In this document: one piece after another, positions 26,261 to 32,296 of the stretch
How the letters are laid out: the number at the start of each line of letters is the position of its first letter
Numbering within the stretch: the stretch's first letter is position 1
Made by a program: the position numbers and the translations under genes
Source: Nostoc sp. FACHB-973
Lineage (GTDB): Bacteria > Cyanobacteriota > Cyanobacteriia > Cyanobacteriales > Nostocaceae
Assembly (NCBI RefSeq): GCF_014698115.1
Contig: NZ_JACJSJ010000086.1
Location: forward strand, 1 to 36,779
Reading direction: 5' to 3'
Length of the DNA: 36,779 nt
The notes under the pieces: model-generated
Databases searched by the model: none
Told to the model about the DNA's origin: nothing
The model's input: the letters and a program-made list of their open reading frames with translations, nothing else

Positions 26261-26601
26261 TTGGTTAATGGTTCAACTGAGAGTGGAAGTGTATAGCAAA
26301 GTCCTGTTAGCGGGGTGTTGAGCCAGTGCTGAGTATAAAAGAAAGTTACCCAAGGACTTTGAGCAATTAACACTGTCCTAATCTATGTGACTACACTTGT
26401 AACGCAAACATGAATCCTCTTTCAATGCGGTTTTCAATTAAATAGACCATACCCATAGGGGCACAATTAATACATTGTGCCTCTAGAGTTTTGCTATCTA
26501 ACAGTCTCAGCACGTGCTTGTTTTGAGCTGTTTCAGGAAAAATGAAACTACCTCCGTTTTTGGTGAAGGTATTGAAATAACTAGTGATTTTGTGGCGATC
26601 G
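26261..26601. other. Intergenic stretch with repeat, hairpin and coding-like minus frame
   Basis: Holds CAAAGTCCT (26297-26305) pairing with AGGACTTTG (26353-26361) around a dispersed 28-bp repeat (26308-26335). It also holds a minus-strand frame open from about 26606 to a TAG at 26391-26393 that reads like protein (SFIFPETAQNKHVLRLLDS and MGMVYLIENRIERGFMFALQ) but has no ATG, GTG or TTG at its upstream end. This could be a broken gene end, and I do not recognise the family. Confidence 0.45.
26308..26335. repeat. Dispersed 28-bp repeat, copy 2
   Basis: TAGCGGGGTGTTGAGCCAGT plus GCTGAGTA; 25 of 28 bases match 19990-20017. It sits inside a 9-bp inverted repeat. Confidence 0.7.
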
Positions 26602-27015
26602 CTAACTTGTTAACGCTAAGTGCAAATACTTTGCCCATTGGGCTGCTAAAGGAATTTCTGTAAACGGAACGCGCACTGAGTCAGCGGATTCGGAAAATAC
26701 AAATTCTAACTCTATAGAACGACCTTTATCGGGTGGATTTTCCATATCCACTGATTTACCATCTACCAAAAGAGATATTTTTTGGACATTAACTAAAGAA
26801 AATGTTTCTAGTTTAATTGGTCCTTGAGGTGTGGGTTTACCCCAGGTTATAGAGTTTCCTTTTTGACCCAATACTGAATAAATATCATACTTAGCTCGTT
26901 CAAATTGTTCTGCCCAGAGACGATAGGCTTCGACTTTTTGATACTCCTTTGAGCCTTGCCAAGCTAGCCAGAAAAACATTGCTAACAGAGGTAACCACAA
27001 AAGACCATGTTCCAT
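26602..27015 (-). CDS. Small membrane-anchored protein of unknown function
   Basis: 137 residues. An N-terminal hydrophobic stretch LLWLPLLAMFFWLAWQG (5-21) reads as an uncleaved membrane anchor. A helical part with EAYRLWAEQFERAKYDIYSVL follows, then a beta-rich half (FSLVNVQKISLLVDGKSV, IELEFVF). It looks conserved in style but I do not recognise a family. Divergent from the protease gene 117 bases away; a shared regulatory region is possible. Confidence 0.7.
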   Translation of the reverse strand: MEHGLLWLPLLAMFFWLAWQGSKEYQKVEAYRLWAEQFERAKYDIYSVLGQKGNSITWGKPTPQGPIKLETFSLVNVQKISLLVDGKSVDMENPPDKGRSIELEFVFSESADSVRVPFTEIPLAAQWAKYLHLALTS

Positions 27016-27132
27016 TGTTTCAACAGTCCTAAGTAATGAAGTGAAGGTAAACTAAAGTGCAAAATCCACCAACAAGGTATCGAGATAAGTTATGGTAGTG
27101 AGCAAACTGGCAAAAAGCGGTGATGAGTTAAT

Positions 27133-28983
27133 ATGAGAAAGCTTATATTATTGTGCTTGTTTGTCATTGGGTTGGGAGCTGCCGTATTTGGTTTCCTGAA
27201 TTTCCAGGGACTGGCAGCTAAAGGTGAGTTTGAGACGATTTTGCTTGATTTTCGGGAAGATATTCCCTCAACTGTGGTGCAAGAGAATTTACAAGCGATC
27301 GCCAAACAATACAACGTTACACCCCAATTAGACAACAAGTTTTCCGAAAAAGATCATGTGTATATTATCAAGGGCGATGGCCAGCGACTCCAAGAACTGA
27401 AAAAATCTCAGTTTGCCCAAGCTACAGAATTCATAGAGCCAAATTATATCTACAGAAAAATTCCACAACCAGGTGAAGCCGCTTGGCTAGGAGAATTTTT
27501 GCGACCCCAGGAAAATGATGAGGTAAATCTCTCATTAACTGGTCCCAATGACCAATATTACAGCAAGCAGTGGAACTTACACACAATCGGCATCGAGAGC
27601 GCATGGACTCAAACCAAAGGCAGTGGCGTCACCGTTGCGGTAATTGACACTGGGATTACTAAGGTGCGGGACTTGTATGAGACAAAATTCGTCAAAGGAT
27701 ATGATTTTGTAAACGACACAGAAGAAGCCAAAGACGATAACGGTCACGGCACTCACGTTGCCGGAACCATTGCCCAAGCCACAAATAACAAATATGGCGT
27801 AGCTGGAATTGCTTATGAAGCCAGTCTAATGCCGTTGAAGGTACTGAGTTCATATGGAGGCGGTACCGTAGCCGATATTGCCGAAGCGATTAAATTTGCT
27901 GCTGATAAAGGCGCAGATGTGATTAATATGAGCTTGGGTGGTAGTGGTGAAAGTAAATTAATGAAAGAAGCGATCGACTATGCCCATAGAAAAGGTGTAG
28001 TCATCGTTGCCGCAGCTGGCAATGAAAGTACCAATGGGGCAGGCTATCCAGCCCGCTATCCTCACGTCATTGGCGTTTCAGCAATCGGACCAGACGGAGA
28101 AAAAGCACCTTATTCTAACTTTGGTGCAGGGGTTGATATCTCTGCTCCTGGTGGTAGTGAAGCTGGTAAAATTCTCCAAGAAACTATCAACGAAAAAGGC
28201 GAAGGCGTATTTCTTGGCTTCCAAGGTACAAGCATGGCCTCTCCCCACGTTGCTGGTGTTGCAGCATTAATCAGAGCTACTGGTATTAAAGAACCAGATG
28301 AAGTTTTAAAAATCCTCAAACAGTCAGCACGAGTTATCCAGGATGATGGTTTGAACTATTATGGCGCTGGACAACTCAATGCAGAAGCAGCAGTCAAACT
28401 AGCTGTTCAAGGGCAAATCAATTTCCAAGATTTCTTCCGGTGGTTACGGGATAATGGCTATCTTAATCCCGGCTTTTGGATTGACGGTGGTGCAATAGCA
28501 CTATTACCTAAGATTTTAATGGTAATTGGTTCCTATCTGCTGGCTTGGTTTTTACGGGTTTACTTCCCCTTTACTTGGAGTTGGTCTTTATTCAGCGGTT
28601 TAATTGCTGGCAGTTCTGGGTTATTTTTCCTCAAGGGAATCTATATCTTTGACCTTCCCCAGTGGCCTTTCAGGGTTTTGGGCAGTTCAATTCCGGAACT
28701 GGGCAATACCCTCCAAGGAACTGATGCATTGAATCCCCTGTTTGCCAGCGTATTGATTCCCATTGTGTTAATGGCATTACTGTTAGGACATCCTAGTTGG
28801 AAATGGTTCGCCATTGGTTCAACACTAGGAGTGGCAGCCTGCTTGGCAGTAAGTGCTATTTACGACCCAGCAGTTTGGGGATTCGGAAATGTTAACTTAG
28901 CACGTCTGTTCCTCGTCGCCAACGCCATACTTTGTTTTGGACTTGCTCGTTTAGCATTGCAAAACGAAGAAAAAGCAGCATAG
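27133..28983 (+). CDS. Subtilisin-like (S8) protease with C-terminal membrane domain
   Basis: 616 residues. Residues 4-22 are a signal peptide or anchor, about 33-110 a propeptide-like region (ILLDFREDIP, FIEPNYIYRK). The catalytic domain spans about 140-420 with the full triad: VAVIDTG (Asp172), GHGTHVAGT (His205), and GTSMASPHVAG (Ser367). Asn297 in AAAGNES serves the oxyanion hole. After the catalytic domain come about five hydrophobic segments (about 465-610; for example ILMVIGSYLLAWFLRVYF and LFLVANAILCFGLARLAL), so the C-terminus is a multi-pass membrane domain. The protease domain probably faces the periplasm. Substrate unknown. The fusion is less usual than the soluble or single-anchor S8 enzymes. 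Confidence 0.92.
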   Translation: MRKLILLCLFVIGLGAAVFGFLNFQGLAAKGEFETILLDFREDIPSTVVQENLQAIAKQYNVTPQLDNKFSEKDHVYIIKGDGQRLQELKKSQFAQATEFIEPNYIYRKIPQPGEAAWLGEFLRPQENDEVNLSLTGPNDQYYSKQWNLHTIGIESAWTQTKGSGVTVAVIDTGITKVRDLYETKFVKGYDFVNDTEEAKDDNGHGTHVAGTIAQATNNKYGVAGIAYEASLMPLKVLSSYGGGTVADIAEAIKFAADKGADVINMSLGGSGESKLMKEAIDYAHRKGVVIVAAAGNESTNGAGYPARYPHVIGVSAIGPDGEKAPYSNFGAGVDISAPGGSEAGKILQETINEKGEGVFLGFQGTSMASPHVAGVAALIRATGIKEPDEVLKILKQSARVIQDDGLNYYGAGQLNAEAAVKLAVQGQINFQDFFRWLRDNGYLNPGFWIDGGAIALLPKILMVIGSYLLAWFLRVYFPFTWSWSLFSGLIAGSSGLFFLKGIYIFDLPQWPFRVLGSSIPELGNTLQGTDALNPLFASVLIPIVLMALLLGHPSWKWFAIGSTLGVAACLAVSAIYDPAVWGFGNVNLARLFLVANAILCFGLARLALQNEEKAA

Positions 28984-28984
28984 A

Positions 28985-29068
28985 AGGGGAGTGGGGAATG
29001 AGGGAAGAAGTCTTATAACTCCCTACTCCCTACTTCCCACTCCCTACTTGCCACTCCCCTACTCAGTA
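28985..29068. repeat. GGGAGTGG / CTCCCTACTCCC repeats
   Basis: Short left block GGGGAGTGGGGAATGAGG and a longer right block of ACTCCCTACTTCCCACTCCC units between the protease stop and the small OB-like gene. They are mutually complementary. Confidence 0.7.
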
Positions 29069-29084
29069 CTCAGCACTACTACTT

Positions 29085-29318
29085 ATGAGCATTACACTTA
29101 CAGGTACAATTCAACACCGTGATATTGGCCCGGGTGCATGGGCATTAGTTACAGAAGACGGCGATACTTACGAAATCCTCAGAGGGGCTGATAAAGAATT
29201 ACTTAAAGCTGGACAAAAAGCAAAAGTTAAAGGACAGGTGCGTGAAGATGTCATGACAGCTGCCATGATTGGCCCTGTCCTGGAGGTTAAATCTTTTGAG
29301 GTAATTAATTCTGACTAG
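29085..29318 (+). CDS. Small conserved protein, OB-fold-like
   Basis: 77 residues. Alternating beta strands, with MSITLTGTIQHRDIGPGAWA, ALVTEDGDTYEIL, then KAGQKAKVKGQVREDV. That pattern suggests a small OB-type or SH3-like barrel similar to DUF5818-type proteins of cyanobacteria. Cytoplasmic, no signal. It overlaps the convergent thioredoxin-fold gene by 14 bases at the 3' ends. Function unknown. Confidence 0.72.
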   Translation: MSITLTGTIQHRDIGPGAWALVTEDGDTYEILRGADKELLKAGQKAKVKGQVREDVMTAAMIGPVLEVKSFEVINSD

Positions 29319-29628
29319 ATGCAGAATCTAGAACCTCTTGGAGACGGCTTCTAAATTCCCCTTTGGGATGACCTCCTTTGACCTCACCCACAATCTGAAA
29401 TTCTCCTTCTGGAGAATTGCAAACAATGTAGGTAGGCCATCCCATTTCTGATTTATCAGGATACTGAGTCAATAAAATCTTGCGATACTTGCGGTAAGCA
29501 GCGGTATCCTGCATTTTCACGTCGATAAATTCTAAACCCAGTTCTTCCGCCACCTTTTTGTCATAAAAAGACATTTTGTGGCAGATGCCGCACTCTTCAG
29601 AAGAGAACTTAATTACAGCTAAACTCAT
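29305..29628 (-). CDS. Thioredoxin-fold protein with CxxC
   Basis: 107 residues from ATG at 29628, chosen because the fold starts at once (MSLAVIKFSSEECGICHKM). An ATG 33 bases upstream would add eleven residues. The redox motif is CGIC near residues 13-16, and MGWPTYIV supplies the conserved WPT-like cis-Pro turn. GEFQIVGEVKGGHPKGEF follows. It lacks a signal peptide, so a cytoplasmic thiol-disulfide role is likely, possibly as a monothiol/dithiol partner of unknown target. The C-terminal end (LDSASSQN) overlaps the convergent small gene by 14 bases. Confidence 0.82.
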   Translation of the reverse strand: MSLAVIKFSSEECGICHKMSFYDKKVAEELGLEFIDVKMQDTAAYRKYRKILLTQYPDKSEMGWPTYIVCNSPEGEFQIVGEVKGGHPKGEFRSRLQEVLDSASSQN

Positions 29629-30364
29629 CGGTTGGCAACTCTTTGGTTTTAGGCTAGACATCCTAGCATAACGCCATGAAATATACCATATAGCGTGTTA
29701 TTAATGTCAACAAAAAGGGGATGAAGGAGCTAGGGGAGACTGACCAAGCCCCGTTGGGGCGGGAGTCGGGAGTCGGGAAAAAAATAGCGACCCCAACCAC
29801 CGGGATATAAGCCCCGTCTTTTAAGACGATTGCATTGGTCTCAATCTCTTGCCCCGTTCAATGCTGTCTTCCCCACTCCCTACTCCCTACTCCCTACTCC
29901 CTTCTTGTTGACAGGTGTAGGTTTTTTAGATTTCGCGTTTTGATCGACGCAAAGACGGGGAGACGCGGGGAAAGATTTCGGAAGGAAAAAATGGGCTTTT
30001 TCAGACTGAATGTGAAAAACCTACACTTGTGAGGGTAGGGGAGGCAGAGGAGCAGGAAACAGAGTCTTCTCCCCTGCATCGTGCCCCATGCCCAATTCTT
30101 TACTAGTCTAGGAATGAGAAACTAGGAATCTAGAAAAAAACTTAAGAATGTGATTAAATATCATAGCAATCATTTTAGAGTTGCCTCTGTACGTGACAAT
30201 AAAAAGAAAGCGATTCAGGGATTGAGTGACCAGGTTTTGCTCTATACTGGCAACAAGGAGATACTCAAGGTCTACCACCAGTAGTAACAAGGTGCATTCT
30301 GGCTATGTAGGCAGATTATAGAGACTAGTGATGTCTAACAACAAGCTCCGACGCATCTAGGCAT
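29629..30364. other. Repeat-rich intergenic region before the NsiR1 array
   Basis: Contains short hairpins GCCCCGTTGGGGC (about 29749-29761) and CGTCTTTTAAGACG (about 29813-29826), a GGGAGTC/CTCCCTA repeat cluster (about 29760-29900), and a 120-bp inverted-repeat element (29911-30030). The rest is AT-rich. Short open frames here run through the repeats and do not look like genes. Confidence 0.6.
29911..30030. mobile_element. MITE-like 120-bp element
   Basis: ACAGGTGTAGGTTTTT (29911-29926) and AAAAACCTACACTTGT (30015-30030) are inverted copies with one mismatch. The 88 bases between them encode nothing evident. No clear target duplication is seen, so mobility is inferred only from the shape. 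Confidence 0.45.
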
Positions 30365-30428
30365 AAAAAAACCCCCAGTGGGTGTTAGCCAACCAGGGGA
30401 GTTAGTTATCAGGGTGCATCTACCAATT
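30365..30428 (-). ncRNA. nsiR1: NsiR1 small RNA, copy a
   Basis: Heterocyst-specific regulatory RNA read on the minus strand. The predicted RNA starts near AATTGGTAGATGCACCC (about 30428), is about 64 nt, and ends in a GC hairpin (CCCCTGGTTGG..CCACTGGGGG) followed by seven T's (30365-30371). Identity rests on position upstream of hetF, direct repetition and the TCCGGA promoter; those are the known features of NsiR1. The exact 5' end is estimated from promoter spacing. Confidence 0.85.
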
Positions 30429-30431
30429 AAA

Positions 30432-30460
30432 TGTTCTGACGTTGAACACCATACTCCGGA
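30432..30460 (-). promoter_or_regulatory. DIF-type promoter of NsiR1 copy a
   Basis: TCCGGA at 30455-30460, the DIF heterocyst-specific -35-like motif. The -10 (CAGAAC) follows after 16 bases; its first base departs from TAGAAC. Confidence 0.7.
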
Positions 30461-30494
30461 TAAATTTGTACAAAGGTCAGTTATTTTTTAAAAT

Positions 30495-30557
30495 AAAAAA
30501 ACCCCAGTTGGTGTTAGCCTACTAGGGGAGTGAGTTATCAGGGTGCATCTACCAATT
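30495..30557 (-). ncRNA. nsiR1: NsiR1 small RNA, copy b
   Basis: Minus-strand copy of about 63 nt. The T-run lies at 30495-30501, before the hairpin whose inner bases changed together (AGT/ACT pairs), keeping the stem. The 5' part matches copy a. The downstream bases differ from copy a up to the promoter. Confidence 0.83.
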
Positions 30558-30562
30558 ATGTT

Positions 30563-30589
30563 TTCTAGGGGCAGCCACTATTTTCCGGA
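30563..30589 (-). promoter_or_regulatory. DIF-type promoter of NsiR1 copy b
   Basis: TCCGGA at 30584-30589, then 16 bases and TAGAAA as -10. Confidence 0.7.
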
Positions 30590-30597
30590 GAAAATGC

Positions 30598-30795
30598 TCA
30601 AGCTCTAACAAGATTTCGGATTGCCGACAGCGTAGCGTTAGGGATTTGGCGAGCGTCTTTTAGATTCACTCCAAGCACAATGGTACTTCTACCCTGAGGA
30701 TTTTAGATTGTCGGTTTGAGATGTCTTTTATCCACAAGCGATGTTGCTCTCAACCGGAAAACCCTAATCCAAAATCTAAAATCTAAAATTGTTCA
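30598..30795. repeat. Heptamer-flanked inverted-repeat element, copy 2
   Basis: ATTTTAGATTG (30700-30710) pairs with AATCTAAAAT (30773-30782). Outer part has AGCGTAGCGTTAGGGATTTG and GAGCGTCTTTTAGATT as in copies 1 and 3. It separates NsiR1 copies b and c. Confidence 0.55.
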
Positions 30796-30807
30796 ATGCT
30801 TCCAACT

Positions 30808-30873
30808 AAAAAAAACCCCCAGTGGGTGTTAGCCAACCAGGGGAGTTGAGTTATCAGGGTGCATCTACCAATT
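30808..30873 (-). ncRNA. nsiR1: NsiR1 small RNA, copy c
   Basis: Minus-strand copy of about 66 nt; T-run 30808-30815, hairpin identical in pattern to copy a. Its promoter reads TCCGGT in place of TCCGGA and GAGAAA in place of TAGAAA, so it may be weaker. Confidence 0.78.
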
Positions 30874-30878
30874 ATGTT

Positions 30879-30905
30879 TTCTCAAGTTAATGGCTATCGA
30901 CCGGA
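30879..30905 (-). promoter_or_regulatory. Weakened DIF-type promoter of NsiR1 copy c
   Basis: Minus-strand TCCGGT (30900-30905), one mismatch to TCCGGA, at the same distance as in the other copies. Confidence 0.5.
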
Positions 30906-30947
30906 TAAATTATGCAGAAGTTGAGATTGTTGTTGTTTGTTTACCAG

Positions 30948-31007
30948 AAAAAAAACTCTCAACAGGTGTTAGCCAATCAGAGGGGTTAGTTATCAGGTCA
31001 ACCAATT
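30948..31007 (-). pseudogene. Degenerate NsiR1 copy d
   Basis: Terminator part is kept (T-run 30948-30955, hairpin with CTGATTGGCTAACACC) and the ACCAATT block is present, but GTGCATCT before it is lost. No TCCGGA lies in the expected place; a palindrome at 31019 and a repeat element start there. Probably silent. Confidence 0.65.
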
Positions 31008-31018
31008 TTGAATTTTGC

Positions 31019-31057
31019 GAAAAGTTCGATCTAAGGCTTCCTTAGATCAAACTTTTC
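31019..31057. repeat. Long perfect-type palindrome
   Basis: GAAAAGTTCGATCTAAGG and CCTTAGATCAAACTTTTC with a 3-nt loop, one mismatch over 18 pairs. Sits where the promoter of NsiR1 copy d should be. Confidence 0.7.
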
Positions 31058-31067
31058 AACAAGGATT

Positions 31068-31263
31068 ACCGATTTTGGATTGAAAGAGACCACAAGGTTA
31101 TGTGGCTGATAGCGCAGCGTTAGTGAATCAGAGGCTCCTGCGTCCCTAACGCAACGCTTAGGAGGGTCGGATTTTAAATTTTGGATTTGTTCGGCCCAAT
31201 ACCGCGGGCATGAACTGAAATAATTTTTAATCTCAAATCTCAAATCTCAAATCTCAAATCGGT
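31068..31263. repeat. Heptamer-flanked inverted-repeat element, copy 3
   Basis: ACCGATTT (31068-31075) and AAATCGGT (31256-31263) bound it; the right side carries CTCAAAT tandem heptamers. The inside has TGAAAGAGAC, ATAGCGCAGCGTTAG and GGATTTGTTC shared with copy 1. Confidence 0.55.
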
Positions 31264-31327
31264 ACGGTCAAACCTACCAATTATTCAATGATGAGTGCGC
31301 TACCTGAAAAATAGGTGTTTGATGAGT

Positions 31328-31392
31328 AAAAAAAACCCCCAGTGGCTATTAGCTTACCAGGGGAGCTAGTTATCAGGGTGCATCTACCAATT
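31328..31392 (-). ncRNA. nsiR1: NsiR1 small RNA, copy e
   Basis: Minus-strand copy of about 65 nt; T-run 31328-31335, hairpin CCCCTGGTAAGC..GCCACTGGGGG. The loop side differs from copy a but pairing is kept. Full DIF motif and -10 are present, so one of the best-preserved copies. Confidence 0.84.
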
Positions 31393-31397
31393 AAATG

Positions 31398-31424
31398 TTC
31401 TAGGTTTAATCATCATGCTCCGGA
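31398..31424 (-). promoter_or_regulatory. DIF-type promoter of NsiR1 copy e
   Basis: TCCGGA at 31419-31424, then 16 bases and TAGAAC. Confidence 0.72.
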
Positions 31425-31467
31425 TAAATTTCCGAGAAAGTTGATTATTGTTTTGTCTCAAGAAAAA

Positions 31468-31572
31468 ACTAGTACACCTTCGTGGAAGTTTGCCTATCTT
31501 GAACACGGGGGCTGAAGCCGCTTATGTGGTTAATTAAAGATGCTACTTAGATTTTTGCCGTGCTGTACTAGT
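31468..31572. mobile_element. Small inverted-repeat element inside NsiR1 copy f
   Basis: ACTAGTACA (31468-31476) and TGTACTAGT (31564-31572) are perfect 9-bp inverted ends of a 105-bp segment that encodes nothing evident. It sits where the terminator side of degenerate copy f should be. No target duplication is seen. Confidence 0.4.
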
Positions 31573-31584
31573 GGATATTGAGGG

Positions 31585-31658
31585 AATTAAGGGAGTTAAA
31601 GATCGAGGTACATCCATCTGCCAATCAAGTATTCTAAAGTTAAGCACTATTTTCTGGT
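31585..31658 (-). pseudogene. Degenerate NsiR1 copy f
   Basis: The central block (GGGAGTTAAAGATCGAGGTA, then CATC and CCAATC) and a promoter-like TCTGGT at 31653-31658, on the plus strand, keep the exact spacing of the other copies, with TAGAAT as -10. The terminator hairpin and T-run are missing. Confidence 0.6.
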
Positions 31659-32055
31659 GGAGAATATCTGCGTTATGTCAAGTTCGTTTAACCCTCTTGT
31701 GTCAGTCTGGGAAAATAAAAATGAATGTAGTTTGGGTTGTAGCTTGCTTCCCCCCAGGGGTACGAAGTGAAACCGAACAAAACCAATGGTTTTAGGTGTT
31801 GGGTTTCGTTCTTCAACCCCTACTACACCTAAATTCATAAAAGTCCGTAAAAATAAGGCTTTTAGATTTTTATCTACCAAAAGTGATTAAAGAGGGTTAA
31901 TTACTGATAGTTTTAAACTTTCTACGTCAGAACATTTCCTGATGTTCCGATGGCGGAAAGTCGGTTCTTCGACTTTTCTTTGTGTCTGGGTGTTAGCTTT
32001 AAGTATAAGTGTTCACACGAACTTGATATTAGAAGTTGCTGTTGTTTGCCAAAAT
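31659..32055. other. Repeat-rich intergenic region between NsiR1 copies f and g
   Basis: Holds GGGTTTCGTTCTTCAACCC, a hairpin-forming repeat common in Nostoc DNA (about 31803-31821), GAACATTTCCTGATGTTC (about 31930-31947) and AAAGTCGGTTCTTCGACTTT (31957-31976). No gene is seen. A hetF promoter may lie here or upstream. Confidence 0.5.
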
Positions 32056-32119
32056 AAAAAAACCCCCAGTGGGTGTTAGCCGACTAGGGGAGTTGAAGAT
32101 CAAGGTGCATCTACCAATA
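32056..32119 (-). ncRNA. nsiR1: NsiR1 small RNA, copy g (nearest hetF)
   Basis: Minus-strand copy of about 64 nt; T-run 32056-32062, hairpin CCCCTAGTCGG..CCCACTGGGGG. Full promoter. Its promoter begins about 146 bases from the hetF start and points away from it, so a hetF leader starting further upstream would be antisense to this RNA. Confidence 0.85.
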
Positions 32120-32124
32120 AACTG

Positions 32125-32151
32125 TTCTAGACCCAAGTAATCCAATCCGGA
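32125..32151 (-). promoter_or_regulatory. DIF-type promoter of NsiR1 copy g
   Basis: TCCGGA at 32146-32151, then 16 bases and TAGAAC. Confidence 0.72.
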
Positions 32152-32296
32152 TAAAGTTGTAAAGGTAGAAAAAGCAAAACAACTAAAAATCAGAAACATT
32201 CAGGGGTGGGATGCATCTAAGTTATCAGAGGGAGCGAAAAATCGACTTGAAACTTTCGCGTTTCAATCCGAATTTAGGAGGCGAACAGGAGAAGCT

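Noticed and set aside
29835..30079. Short open frames on both strands near 29.9-30.1 kb
   Set aside because: They coincide with the 120-bp inverted-repeat element and the CTCCCTA array.
31031..31243. 70-codon minus frame between NsiR1 copies
   Set aside because: Lies wholly inside the heptamer-flanked repeat element.
31571..31880. Two overlapping open frames (74 and 77 codons) in the NsiR1-hetF gap
   Set aside because: They cross a degenerate NsiR1 copy and a dispersed hairpin repeat; composition is not protein-like.
30365..32151. Direct repeats spaced irregularly, CRISPR-like at first sight
   Set aside because: Units are about 100 bases, unevenly spaced, have promoter and terminator structure, and there is no cas gene. 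They match NsiR1 instead.
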